Counted from the stretch's first letter, positions 48,877-58,134 are shown. The stretch is 64,000 nt of DNA from Egaibacter danicus (GCA_016707075.1 JADJII010000001.1:496001-560000); one strand, 5' to 3'. Program-made: numbers and translations. Notes: generated from the letters alone by a model not told the origin.

Positions 48877-51800
48877 ATGTTTGTACACCTGCGCCTGCAC
48901 ACCGAATTTTCCGTCGTTGACGGTACCAACCGGATCGATGAAATCGTCAAGGCCGCTGCGGCCGATGGTCAGCCCGCATTGGCCATCACGGACCTGAACA
49001 ACCTGTTCGGCGCCATCAAGTTTTACAAGGAAGCGCGGGGCAAGGGGGTCAAGCCGGTTATCGGTGCCGAGATCATGCTGGAAGGGCTGGGTGCCGACGC
49101 AACGGCCCTTTCGCGCCTGGTGCTGCTGGTACAGAGCAAGCAGGGCTACCTCAACCTGTCCGAGCTGATCGCCCGGGCCTACACGCAAAACGTGGTCAAG
49201 GCACAGGCCGTCGTCAAGCTCGCCTGGCTGCAGGAACTGGGTGAAGGATTGATCGCTTTGTCGGGCGCGCAGGCAGGACCCATTGGTCAGGCGCTGGTGC
49301 AGGGCGATGTGGCGCGTGCCCATGAGTTGGCATTGCAGCTGGGCAGCATCTTTGCACACCGGTTTTATATCGAGCTGCAACGTGCGGGGAGGGTGGATGA
49401 CGAAGCGCACGTTGCTGCGGCTGTGCAGCTGGCGGCCCGCATGAAGCTGCCTGTGGTGGCCACGCATCCCGTGCAGTTCACACTGGAAGATGATTACGAG
49501 GCTCACGAGGCGCGCGTGTGTATTGCCGAAGGTGAAATTCTGGGCAACCAGCGCCGCGTGCGCCGCTTCACGCGGGAACAGTATTTCAAATCATCGGCGC
49601 AAATGCAGGCACTTTTTGCCGACGTGCCCTCGGCGCTGGCCAACACGCTGGAGATAGCGAAGCGCTGCAGCCTGACGCTGGTGCTGGGCAAACCCCAACT
49701 GCCGGATTTCCCGACGCCGGAGGTGGACGGCCAGCGCATGTCTCCCGAGGAATATTTTCGGTACGCATCGCATGAAGGCCTGAAGGCGCGCCTGGTGCAT
49801 TTGTATCCCGATGCCGATCAGCGCGAAAAACAGCGGGAGCGGTATGAGGCGCGGCTGGAGTTCGAGATCGCTACCATTCTGAAGATGGGTTTCCCGGGCT
49901 ACTTCCTGATCGTGGGTGATTTCATCAACTGGGCCAAGGCCAACGGTTGTCCGGTGGGGCCGGGGCGGGGCTCCGGTGCGGGTTCGCTGGTGGCGTATTC
50001 GCTGAAGATTACCGATCTGGACCCACTGGAATACAACCTGCTGTTCGAGCGATTCCTGAACCCCGAGCGGGTGTCCATGCCCGACTTCGATATTGACTTT
50101 TGCCAGGCCAACCGCGACCGCGTGATTGACTATGTGAAAGACAAGTATGGCAAGGAGGCCGTGAGCCAGATCGTCACATTCGGCACCATGGCCGCGCGTG
50201 CCGCCATCCGTGACGTGGGCCGTGTGCTGGACATGAGCTACACCTTTTGCGACGGCATCAGCAAACTGATTCCCAACAAGCCGGGAACACACATCACGAT
50301 TGAAGGGGCCATCAAGGCCGAGCCGATTCTGGCCGAGCGGCTGGAAAAGGAAGATGAAGTCAAGACACTGGTAGCGCTGGCTCAAAAGCTCGAAGGCATG
50401 ACCCGCAACGTCGGCATGCATGCGGGTGGCGTGTTGATCGCACCGGGCAAGCTGACGGACTTTTGCCCGTTGTATCAGCAGCCTGGCAGTGAGTCCGCCG
50501 TCAGCCAGTACGACAAGGACGATGTCGAGGCTATTGGCCTGGTGAAGTTTGACTTTTTGGGTCTGGCCACACTCACCATTCTGGAAATCGCCAAAGACCT
50601 GATCGTGAGCCGTCACAAGGGGCAGGAGAACTTCGCCTTTGAAGACCTGCCGCTGAACGACCCCAAGGTTTACAAGCTGTTCTCCGACGGCAAGACCGAA
50701 GCGGTGTTTCAGTTTGAAAGTCGCGGCATGCAGGGGATGTTGCGTGATGCCAAGCCGACGCGTCTGGAAGACCTGATTGCGCTGAACGCCTTGTACCGCC
50801 CCGGCCCTATGGATCTGATTCCCACGTTCGTGGCGCGCAAGAACGGCCGTGAAGAAATTGAATACCCGCACCCACTGGTGGCCGAGATGTTGTCCGAGAC
50901 CTACGGCATCATGGTCTATCAGGAGCAGGTGATGCAGACCGCCCAGATTCTGGGTGGTTATTCACTCGGCGGCGCCGACATGTTGCGCCGGGCCATGGGC
51001 AAGAAAAAGGCCGAGGAAATGGCCGAGCACCGCGCCATCTTCCGCGCTGGTGCTGCCAAGAACAACATCGACGAAACCAAGGCCGACGAAGTCTTCGACT
51101 TGATGGAGAAGTTTGCGGGCTACGGCTTCAACAAGTCACATGCCGCTGCGTACTCGCTGCTGGCGTACCACACCGCCTGGCTGAAGGTGCATTTCACAGC
51201 GGAGTTTTTCTGCGCCAACATGACGGTGGAGATGGACGACACCGACAAGCTCAAGGTGCTGTTCGAAGATGCCCAGAAGATGGGCCTGTCGTTTGAACCA
51301 CCCAATGTGAACCGGGGCAACTACCGGTTTGAGCCCGTGTCGGACAAGGTGATTCGTTATGGTCTGGGTGCCATTAAAGGCACGGGTCAGGCGGCTATCG
51401 ACGCCATCATTTCCGCAAGAAGCGAAAGCGGTCCATTCAGCAGCCTGTTCGATTTTTGTGTGCGGGTGGACCGCAGCCGGGTCAACAAGCGTTGTATGGA
51501 GGCGCTGATCAAGGCCGGCGCTTTTGATACGCTGCAGCTCAACCGGGCGGCGCTCATTGCCTCGGTGGACCGGGCAGTGGATTTTGCCAACGCGGCGCAA
51601 GCCAATGCCAATCAGACAGGCCTGTTTGACATGGATGGCGACGACAGCCACGGCTCCAGCACGCAGGAGCCCGATCTGGTGGAGACCACGCCATGGGGGG
51701 TCAAGGAGCGGCTCACATTCGAAAAAACGGCGGTGGGCTTTTATCTTTCCGGCCACCTGTTTGATGAAGTGGCGCTGGAAGTGCGGCGCTTTGCCAAACG

Positions 51801-52374
51801 TCAGATTGACGACCTGATTGACACGCGTGAGCCGCAGTTATTGGCTGGTATCGTGACAGACTTCCGGGTGATCAATGGGCAGCGCGGCAAGCTGGCGCTG
51901 TTCAAGCTGGATGACAAATCGGGTGTGATTGAAGCGCGCGCTGACGAGGCACTGATCAATACACACCGCAATTTGCTGAAAGATGATGAACTGATCGTGG
52001 TGATGGGCAAACTCCAGCCAGACCGGTTTTCCGGCGGGATGCAACTCACGGTGAACCAGATATGGGACCTGGATCAGGCGCGATGCCGGTTCGGTAAATT
52101 CCTGCGCGTCGCGGTGAATGGCAAGGCGCCGGATGTGGCGCGCCTGCTAAGAGACTTTCCGGCCAAACGGGAAGTCACGGAGCAGGGCGAACTGGTGCGC
52201 GGCCTGGGTGTTCGTCTGCTGGTTTCGCGTCCGGGTGAGACCGGTGGCCTGGTGAGTGGCGTGACGGCCGAAATACAGCTGGGTGAGGGTGCCCGCTTCT
52301 TCCCGAGTGATGCGGCGCTGGCCGGATGGCGGGCTCAGGCGGACCAGGGCAAGGCGGCCATAGTTTACGAGTAA
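48877..52374 (+). CDS. dnaE: DNA polymerase III subunit alpha
   Basis: About 1165 residues, the replicative polymerase. PHP domain at the N-terminus (MFVHLRLHTEFSVVDG), catalytic palm with GPGRGSGAGSLVAYSLKITD and MPDFDIDFCQANRDRVIDYV, helix-hairpin-helix region near GYGFNKSHAAAYSLLAYHTA, and the OB-fold part near GGMQLTVNQIWDLDQAR. The frame also has an ATG at 48868, but MFVHLRLH is the family start and the closer ATG overlaps the -10 box. It converges with tolA; the 66-bp gap holds repeat copy F. Confidence 0.96.
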   Translation: MFVHLRLHTEFSVVDGTNRIDEIVKAAAADGQPALAITDLNNLFGAIKFYKEARGKGVKPVIGAEIMLEGLGADATALSRLVLLVQSKQGYLNLSELIARAYTQNVVKAQAVVKLAWLQELGEGLIALSGAQAGPIGQALVQGDVARAHELALQLGSIFAHRFYIELQRAGRVDDEAHVAAAVQLAARMKLPVVATHPVQFTLEDDYEAHEARVCIAEGEILGNQRRVRRFTREQYFKSSAQMQALFADVPSALANTLEIAKRCSLTLVLGKPQLPDFPTPEVDGQRMSPEEYFRYASHEGLKARLVHLYPDADQREKQRERYEARLEFEIATILKMGFPGYFLIVGDFINWAKANGCPVGPGRGSGAGSLVAYSLKITDLDPLEYNLLFERFLNPERVSMPDFDIDFCQANRDRVIDYVKDKYGKEAVSQIVTFGTMAARAAIRDVGRVLDMSYTFCDGISKLIPNKPGTHITIEGAIKAEPILAERLEKEDEVKTLVALAQKLEGMTRNVGMHAGGVLIAPGKLTDFCPLYQQPGSESAVSQYDKDDVEAIGLVKFDFLGLATLTILEIAKDLIVSRHKGQENFAFEDLPLNDPKVYKLFSDGKTEAVFQFESRGMQGMLRDAKPTRLEDLIALNALYRPGPMDLIPTFVARKNGREEIEYPHPLVAEMLSETYGIMVYQEQVMQTAQILGGYSLGGADMLRRAMGKKKAEEMAEHRAIFRAGAAKNNIDETKADEVFDLMEKFAGYGFNKSHAAAYSLLAYHTAWLKVHFTAEFFCANMTVEMDDTDKLKVLFEDAQKMGLSFEPPNVNRGNYRFEPVSDKVIRYGLGAIKGTGQAAIDAIISARSESGPFSSLFDFCVRVDRSRVNKRCMEALIKAGAFDTLQLNRAALIASVDRAVDFANAAQANANQTGLFDMDGDDSHGSSTQEPDLVETTPWGVKERLTFEKTAVGFYLSGHLFDEVALEVRRFAKRQIDDLIDTREPQLLAGIVTDFRVINGQRGKLALFKLDDKSGVIEARADEALINTHRNLLKDDELIVVMGKLQPDRFSGGMQLTVNQIWDLDQARCRFGKFLRVAVNGKAPDVARLLRDFPAKREVTEQGELVRGLGVRLLVSRPGETGGLVSGVTAEIQLGEGARFFPSDAALAGWRAQADQGKAAIVYE

Positions 52375-52382
52375 TTTATATG

Positions 52383-52438
52383 CGAAAGGTGCTCCTGGCC
52401 CTTTCCATATATGCGTGACTAGCTATAAAAAATATAGC
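52383..52438 (-). repeat. 56-bp hairpin repeat, copy F (dnaE-tolA junction)
   Basis: GCTAT-ATTTTTT-ATAGC on the minus strand, followed by CACGCATATATGGAAAGGGC. It fills almost all of the gap between the two convergent stop codons; the hairpin arms with the T-run might double as a terminator. Confidence 0.85.
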
Positions 52439-52440
52439 AT

Positions 52441-53244
52441 CTAAGGCTTCGGCCGAAAAGTGATCACCATGACGGCAGGAACGCGGCCATCCACATCGCG
52501 CGGAAGCACCTCGGTTTTGTCGATCGCCTTCAACACCGCGTCATCCCACGATTTCACACCACTGCTTTTGAGCAGCGTCCTGGCAATGATGGTTCCATCA
52601 GGCGCAGCCCGTACTTCCACTTCTGCTGCCGGGTTGGTTGCGATGTCATCCGGATAGACAATGTTGGGGCGAACACGTGCCTGAATACGCCCGCCATAGC
52701 TGGCAGATGGTCCGGATGACTGTTGTGCAGTGCCGGTAGCCGTGGCGGCACCGGTAGCGTTGGCCAGCCCGGTGGCGCGCTGGATGTTGGCCTGACGTTG
52801 GGCTTCCTGCTTTTTCGCTTCGTCCTGGGCTTTCAGGGCCGCCTTGCGCTTGTCTAGTTCAGCCTGCTTTTCTTTCAGAAGCCTTTGCTGCTCAAGCTTC
52901 TCCCTGGCCTCCTGCTGCTCCTTCTTGAGGCGCTGTTTTTCCCGCTCCAGTGCAATGCTGGCGTCTGGTATCACGGGTGCTGTTTTTTTGGGCGGAGCAG
53001 GGACCGGTGGCGGCGCTGGCGGGGGTTCGACCAGTTTAGGTGCAGCCTGCTGGGGAACGGCGGACCACAACTCGGCTTCGGCCACCACCATTGGAGCATC
53101 ACGTTTCCAGCTGATGCCCCAAGTCAGAGCGGCCAATAGCAGCGCGTGGGCCAGAATGGCCAGACCCAGGGATTTTGGCAGTCCTGCTGTCGGGGGTGGT
53201 GCAAATTCGAAGCGTTGAGCAGCGGCACGCATGTCAGTGCTCAA
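52441..53244 (-). CDS. tolA: cell envelope integrity protein TolA
   Basis: 267 residues: one N-terminal transmembrane helix (SLGLAILAHALLLAALTWGI), a Pro-rich stretch (VEPPPAPPPVPAPPKKTAPV), a long charged coiled coil (EREKQRLKKEQQEAREKLEQ and on), and a C-terminal TonB/TolA-like domain (GRIQARVRPNIVYPDDIATN, AVLKAIDKTEVLP). It links the TolQR motor to the outer membrane. It overlaps the tolR stop by 4 bp. Confidence 0.9.
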   Translation of the reverse strand: MSTDMRAAAQRFEFAPPPTAGLPKSLGLAILAHALLLAALTWGISWKRDAPMVVAEAELWSAVPQQAAPKLVEPPPAPPPVPAPPKKTAPVIPDASIALEREKQRLKKEQQEAREKLEQQRLLKEKQAELDKRKAALKAQDEAKKQEAQRQANIQRATGLANATGAATATGTAQQSSGPSASYGGRIQARVRPNIVYPDDIATNPAAEVEVRAAPDGTIIARTLLKSSGVKSWDDAVLKAIDKTEVLPRDVDGRVPAVMVITFRPKP

Positions 53245-53660
53245 TTCGCCAGCTGAACGGACAGCCCCACACGCTGGACGCCAGCTCGCTGCAGGGTATC
53301 CATCACCTTGACCACCGTCTCATACTTGATGTTGCGGTCCGCACTGATAACGACTGCAGAGTTGGTGGCACCACTCTGTGCCTTCTTGACCGCTGCGGCG
53401 ATTTCGCCAATACGCACCTGGACGGTCTGGTCTTTCAGCTTGAGTTGCAGAGACTCGTTTTTCCCGATGATGATCTGAATCACCTGATCCGGCTGGCGCG
53501 CCGCCTTGCCCACGCTGGGCAGGTCGATGACGCTGGGCGTGATGAGTGGCGCAGTGACCATGAAGATGATCAACAGCACCAGCATCACGTCGATGAAGGG
53601 CACCATGTTGATCTCGTTGATGGTGCGTCTGCCACGACCCCGACTGACCATGGACGGCAT
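53241..53660 (-). CDS. tolR: TolR, Tol-Pal motor stator protein
   Basis: 139 residues of the ExbD/TolR family. One transmembrane helix holds the proton-conducting Asp in NMVPFIDVMLVLLIIFMVTA; the periplasmic domain ends GVQRVGLSVQLAN. It lies 13 bp after tolQ. Confidence 0.93.
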   Translation of the reverse strand: MPSMVSRGRGRRTINEINMVPFIDVMLVLLIIFMVTAPLITPSVIDLPSVGKAARQPDQVIQIIIGKNESLQLKLKDQTVQVRIGEIAAAVKKAQSGATNSAVVISADRNIKYETVVKVMDTLQRAGVQRVGLSVQLAN

Positions 53661-53673
53661 GGATTTGCTCCTC

Positions 53674-54372
53674 TCAGCGATCCGGCGCGGGCTGCACGCT
53701 CACGCTGGTGCTTCGTTGCAGGATGTTGGAGAACTCTTCAATGAAGGTCTCCAGCCGGATGGCAATGCGGTCAATGTCGCGAGCGAAGTTGTTGTAGGCC
53801 ACCACGGCGGGAATGGCAGCAAACAGGCCGATGGCGGTTGCCACCAGTGCTTCGGCAATGCCTGGGGCCACGGTGGCCAGCGTCACCTGTTGCAGCGATG
53901 CCAGCCCGGTGAAGGCGTGCATGATGCCCCACACCGTTCCAAACAAACCGACATAGGGCGATACCGAGCCGACCGACGCCAGAAAGGACAGGTTGATCTC
54001 CACCACGTCCATTTCCCGCTGAAAGCTTGCGCGCATGGCCCGGCGCGCGCCATCCATCAGCGTGCCGGTATCGGTCACACGGCGTTCCCGCAACTTCAGG
54101 TACTCGCGCATGCCGCTGGCAAAAATGCGTTCCATCGGGCCGGATCCCACGGTTTTTTTGGTGGCGACCTCAAACAGCTCTTTCAGCGTGGTACCCGACC
54201 AGAATTCACGCTCGAAGCCTTCATTCAACGCGTTCACCCGCTTGAGCGCAAACAGTTTGCGGAAGATGGCGGCCCAGCTGGAGACGGAGATGACCACCAG
54301 CAACAGCATGACCAGTTGCACGACCACACTGGCGTTGAGCACCAGGTGCAGGATCGATAAATCTTGGTTCAT
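53674..54372 (-). CDS. tolQ: TolQ, Tol-Pal motor proton channel
   Basis: 232 residues of the MotA/TolQ/ExbB family. Three transmembrane helices, with conserved motifs WAAIFRKLFALKRVN, SVGSVSPYVGLFGTVWGIMH and TLATVAPGIAEALVATAIGL. Its start overlaps the ybgC stop by 4 bp, so the genes form one operon. Confidence 0.93.
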   Translation of the reverse strand: MNQDLSILHLVLNASVVVQLVMLLLVVISVSSWAAIFRKLFALKRVNALNEGFEREFWSGTTLKELFEVATKKTVGSGPMERIFASGMREYLKLRERRVTDTGTLMDGARRAMRASFQREMDVVEINLSFLASVGSVSPYVGLFGTVWGIMHAFTGLASLQQVTLATVAPGIAEALVATAIGLFAAIPAVVAYNNFARDIDRIAIRLETFIEEFSNILQRSTSVSVQPAPDR

Positions 54373-54779
54373 TTCAGGTTTTCCAGTACAGATGGCGGAA
54401 TTCTCGCGGGCACCAGTGTGACCGCGTCAACCCACCCAATTCGAATCGTGCCTTCACACAGCAGGGCGGTATGCGCACCGTCGTGCCGCAGCAGGGCTTG
54501 TTGCCGTATTGTCATGGAAGCGCGGCCTCTCTCCAGCAGGGAAGCTGTAACAAGAAGTTCATCATCCAGGCGGGCGGGCAGGTGGTACTTCAATGTGGTT
54601 TCACTCACCACGAAGATGCCACCATGGGTCTCGCGCAGCCTCTGTTGGGCTACGCCCATGGAGCGCAGCCATTCGGTGCGCGCGCGTTCGAAAAACTTCA
54701 GGTAATTCGCGTAGAAAACGATGCCACCCGCATCGGTGTCTTCCCAGTAAACGCGAACCGGCCACTGGAAGTCACTCAC
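54369..54779 (-). CDS. ybgC: tol-pal-associated acyl-CoA thioesterase YbgC
   Basis: 136 residues from the GTG at 54779, which overlaps the aminotransferase stop (GTGA). A hotdog thioesterase with the catalytic Asp in YWEDTDAGGIVFYANYLKFF. Longer readings upstream enter the aminotransferase gene. It hydrolyses short acyl-CoA or acyl-ACP; its first place in the tol operon is typical of proteobacteria. Confidence 0.92.
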   Translation of the reverse strand: MSDFQWPVRVYWEDTDAGGIVFYANYLKFFERARTEWLRSMGVAQQRLRETHGGIFVVSETTLKYHLPARLDDELLVTASLLERGRASMTIRQQALLRHDGAHTALLCEGTIRIGWVDAVTLVPARIPPSVLENLK

Positions 54780-55960
54780 GTCAGGGCCACCTTCAGTCGG
54801 GCAATGGCTTCCTGCAACTGCGCCATGGAGTTGGCAGTGGAGAAACGGATGAAGTTGCGCGTCTGGTCCGTGCCGAAATCGCGCCCTGGAGTAACCGCCA
54901 CATGGGCCCGCTTCATCAGTTCGAATGCAAAGTCCCAGCTGTCCTTGATGCCCAGTTTTTGACACACTTTCGAGCAATCTGCCCACGCGTAAAACGCGCC
55001 ATCCGGCATGACCGGTACGTCAAGGTCCAATGCATTCAGCGCAGGGATGAAATAGTCACGTCGAGCCTTGAATTCGGTGCGGCGCCGCTCGTATTCCGCC
55101 AGGCTGGCCGGCTCGAAACAGGCCAATGCAGCCATTTGTGAAACGGTGCTCGGGCAGATGAACAGGTTTTGTGCCAGGCGTTCGATGGTGCCGACCAGCG
55201 TCTCGGGCACCACCATCCAGCCCAGGCGCCAGCCGGTCATGTTGAAGTATTTGCTGAAGCTGTTGATGCTGATGATCTGGTCGTCCAGCGCCAGGGCCGT
55301 CTGGCCATACTGTGCGTCGTAACTCAAGCCCAGATAAATTTCGTCAACCAGGGTGACACCACCGCGCGCGCTGACCACTTCGTGAATTCGTCGCAGTTCG
55401 TCGGGGTGAATCGATGTGCCTGTCGGGTTGGAGGGGGAGGCCAGCAGCACGCCCCGCGTCTGTGCATTCCAGGCGGACTGTACTTTCGCACCGCTCAACT
55501 GGAACCGCTCTTGGGAGGTGGTCGGCACCAGTACCGCCTTGCCCTCGGCGACGCTCACAAAATGCCGGTTGCAGGGATAGCTCGGGTCCGGCATCAAAAT
55601 CTCGTCACCCGCCTCAATCAGGGCCAGACAGGCCAGATGCAGTGCCGCTGAAGCGCCGGCCGTCACGACAATCCGGCTGGCCGGCACCGACGCGCCAAAC
55701 CGGGTTGTGTACCACGCGCTGATGCGCTCACGCAGCGGCATCAAGCCGAGTGCCTGTGTGTATTGGGTAGTGCCATCCCGTATGGCTTTTTCAGCGGCCT
55801 CCTGCACCAGGGGCGGTGCCGTGAAGTCAGGTTCACCGATGTTCAGAAAGATCATCGGTGAGTCGGTGTGCACCACCGTTTCTGCCAGGCTTGACGCGGC
55901 CTTGGCAACCTCCAACACGTAAAACGGTTCGACCTTCTGCGCCCGGGCGGAGATTCTCAT
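54776..55960 (-). CDS. pyridoxal-phosphate-dependent aminotransferase (class I/II)
   Basis: 394 residues. Fold type I enzyme with GEPDFTAPPLVQEAAEKAI, ASPSNPTGTSIHPDELRRI, the PLP lysine in NSFSKYFNMTGWRLGWMV and the carboxylate-binding Arg near RNFIRFSTANS. It resembles valine-pyruvate/alanine-type aminotransferases (AlaA/AlaC-like); the substrate is not certain. It is co-oriented and coupled with ybgC below and nusB above (8 bp). Confidence 0.9.
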   Translation of the reverse strand: MRISARAQKVEPFYVLEVAKAASSLAETVVHTDSPMIFLNIGEPDFTAPPLVQEAAEKAIRDGTTQYTQALGLMPLRERISAWYTTRFGASVPASRIVVTAGASAALHLACLALIEAGDEILMPDPSYPCNRHFVSVAEGKAVLVPTTSQERFQLSGAKVQSAWNAQTRGVLLASPSNPTGTSIHPDELRRIHEVVSARGGVTLVDEIYLGLSYDAQYGQTALALDDQIISINSFSKYFNMTGWRLGWMVVPETLVGTIERLAQNLFICPSTVSQMAALACFEPASLAEYERRRTEFKARRDYFIPALNALDLDVPVMPDGAFYAWADCSKVCQKLGIKDSWDFAFELMKRAHVAVTPGRDFGTDQTRNFIRFSTANSMAQLQEAIARLKVALT

Positions 55961-55968
55961 TGGGCTGA

Positions 55969-56511
55969 TCAGGGCCGCGTTTTGCCGGAAGTGCGGTCGG
56001 CATTCACCTCAGCTGCGCGAAGTGTTGGGGCCAATCCGTTGAGAACCGCGTTCACGTACTTGTGGCCGTCGGTTCCACCAAACTCCTTGGCCAGTTCGAT
56101 GCATTCATTGATGACCACGCGCCACGGCACGTCCAGGCAGTGTTTGAACTCGTAAGCCCCAATCCACATGACGCCGTGCTCTATGGGGGATATTTCCTCC
56201 AGCTTGCGGTCCAGCAGCGGGATGATCAGTGCGTCCAGCTCGGCCGCCTGTTCCACACATCCCCGAAGGAGCGCGTCAAAGTGGACAGAGTCGGCTTTGG
56301 GGAAGCCCGCCAGGTCGCGGGTGAATGCATCAACATCTGAAACGGCGTTACGCCCCACCAGGCTTTGGTAGAGTGCTTGCAGCGCAAACTCGCGTGCCCG
56401 GCTGCGGCTGGATTTGCTGGCAGCCTTGCGCGCGCCCGTGGCAGTCAGCCCCGTGCGGGACTGACGGGGAGGGCGCTTGGCGGCAGTGGCCGGCTTGAAG
56501 TCACTCATCAA
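55969..56511 (-). CDS. nusB: transcription antitermination protein NusB
   Basis: 180 residues. After a basic leader of about 35 residues comes the NusB helical fold: SRAREFALQALYQSLVGRNA, ISPIEHGVMWIGAYEFKHCL and INECIELAKEFGGTDGHKYV. It forms the antitermination complex with NusE on rRNA leaders. Its start overlaps the ribH stop by 4 bp (ATGA), the usual ribH-nusB arrangement. Confidence 0.93.
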   Translation of the reverse strand: MMSDFKPATAAKRPPRQSRTGLTATGARKAASKSSRSRAREFALQALYQSLVGRNAVSDVDAFTRDLAGFPKADSVHFDALLRGCVEQAAELDALIIPLLDRKLEEISPIEHGVMWIGAYEFKHCLDVPWRVVINECIELAKEFGGTDGHKYVNAVLNGLAPTLRAAEVNADRTSGKTRP

Positions 56512-56981
56512 ATTGCTTCCATCAGATTGGCCATTTCCACGGCGACACGGGCTGCATCACGCCCCTTTTCAGTTTTTCGGGCAATGGCCTGCTCCAGGTT
56601 TTCGGTGGTCAGGATGGCATTGGCAATTGGCACCTGATAGTCCAGCGACACCCGGCTGACACCGGCGCCAGACTCGTTGGCCACCAGTTCAAAGTGGTAG
56701 GTTTCGCCCCGGATGATGCAGCCCAGCGCGATCAAGGCATCGTATTTTGATTTTTCAGCCATGGCCTGCAGCGCCACGGGCACTTCCAGTGCACCCGGCA
56801 CGACCACATGGTCAATGTATTTTTCCCGCACGCCCAGCGCCAGCAATTCAGCTTTGCAGGCCTGTGCCAGCGCGTTGGTAATCGGCTCGTTGAAGCGGGC
56901 CTGCACGATGCCGATAGACAACTTTTTGCTATCGATGCGGCTCTCGGCGAAATCGGGTGTTCCCTTGTTGGCTCCAAACAT
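56508..56981 (-). CDS. ribH: 6,7-dimethyl-8-ribityllumazine synthase
   Basis: 157 residues from the ATG at 56981 (AGGA upstream). Typical motifs: IGIVQARFNEPITNALAQAC, VPGALEVPVALQAMAEKSKY and ALGCIIRGETYHFELVANES with the catalytic His. It condenses the ribB product with the pyrimidine intermediate in riboflavin synthesis. Confidence 0.95.
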   Translation of the reverse strand: MFGANKGTPDFAESRIDSKKLSIGIVQARFNEPITNALAQACKAELLALGVREKYIDHVVVPGALEVPVALQAMAEKSKYDALIALGCIIRGETYHFELVANESGAGVSRVSLDYQVPIANAILTTENLEQAIARKTEKGRDAARVAVEMANLMEAI

Positions 56982-57006
56982 GTTGTGGTCCTGTTGTTGA
57001 TTGGGT

Positions 57007-58134
57007 TTAAGTGGTTGTTCCGGGGGTGAGATAGCCGGTGATTTCCAGGCCATAGCCCGTCATGCTGGGCATGCGCCGTGGATTGCCCATCAGCTTCATC
57101 TTGTGCACGCCGCACTCACGCAGTATCTGTGCGCCAATGCCATACGTGCGCAGGTCCATGCGGCCACGCTCCGGCCCATGGCTGGAGCGAGCAGTGCCTT
57201 CAAATTGCGAAAGCAGCTGGACTGCACTTTCTCCGCAGTTCAACAGCACAACGACGCCTTTTCCTTCTGCGGCAACACGTGCCAGCGATGCATCAAGGCT
57301 CCATGAGTGCATGGCCCGGTTCACTTCCAGCGCATCCAGCACGGACAACGGCTCATGCACGCGCGCGGGTACGGTTTCGTCCGCACCCCACGTCCCTTTG
57401 ACCAGTGCAAGATGCACGCCCTGACCCGGCTTGTCCTGAAATGCATGCGCCACAAATTCACCATAGGCTGTTTTGATCGTGCGGGAGCCCAGTTTGCTGA
57501 CCAATGACTCAACCCGGCTTCGGTATTCGATCAAGTCGGCAATGGTGCCAATCTTCAGCCCATGCTCAGCCGCGAACAGCTGGAGGTCTGGCAACCGCGC
57601 CATGGTGCCGTCATCCTTCATGATTTCGCAAATCACGGATGCGGGGCTGCAACCCGCCATCTTCGCCAGATCGCAGCCAGCCTCGGTGTGACCGGCGCGC
57701 ATGAGCACGCCACCTTCGACGGCCTGCAAGGGAAAGATGTGACCGGGCTGCACCAGATCATCAGCGCGGGCATTTGGGGCAACAGCCGCTTGAACCGTAC
57801 GTGACCGATCCGCGGCTGATATCCCCGTGGTCACACCTTCGGCAGCTTCAATGGAAACGGTGAAGGCAGTACCCTTTTTGTCGCCATTGCGCACGGTCAT
57901 GGGCGGCAGTTGCAGACGCTCGCAACGCTCGCGCGTCAATGTCAGGCAAATCAGGCCACGACCAAAACGCGCCATGAAGTTGATGGCATCGGCGGTGACA
58001 TGGTCTGCAGCGAGTACCAGATCACCTTCATTTTCACGATCCTCCTCATCCACCAGAATCACGATGCGCCCGGTGCGCATGTCGGCCACGATGTCTTCGA
58101 CGGGGGAAATCGCCACGGGAGCAAGAACGGTCAT
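57007..58134 (-). CDS. ribB: 3,4-dihydroxy-2-butanone-4-phosphate synthase with degenerate GTP cyclohydrolase II domain
   Basis: 375 residues. The N-terminal RibB domain is intact (VILVDEEDRENEGDLVLAAD, RAGHTEAGCDLAKMAGCSPA). The C-terminal half has the RibA fold (DLRTYGIGAQILRECGVHKM then KLMGNPRRMPSMTGYGLEI) but lacks the zinc cysteines: the RVHSEC and CDCG motifs of E. coli RibA are replaced by RVHEPLSVLD and MHSWSL. So it should make only dihydroxybutanone phosphate, like RibBX proteins, and a true ribA must lie elsewhere. It overlaps the ribE stop by 3 bp (ATGA). Confidence 0.9.
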   Translation of the reverse strand: MTVLAPVAISPVEDIVADMRTGRIVILVDEEDRENEGDLVLAADHVTADAINFMARFGRGLICLTLTRERCERLQLPPMTVRNGDKKGTAFTVSIEAAEGVTTGISAADRSRTVQAAVAPNARADDLVQPGHIFPLQAVEGGVLMRAGHTEAGCDLAKMAGCSPASVICEIMKDDGTMARLPDLQLFAAEHGLKIGTIADLIEYRSRVESLVSKLGSRTIKTAYGEFVAHAFQDKPGQGVHLALVKGTWGADETVPARVHEPLSVLDALEVNRAMHSWSLDASLARVAAEGKGVVVLLNCGESAVQLLSQFEGTARSSHGPERGRMDLRTYGIGAQILRECGVHKMKLMGNPRRMPSMTGYGLEITGYLTPGTTT

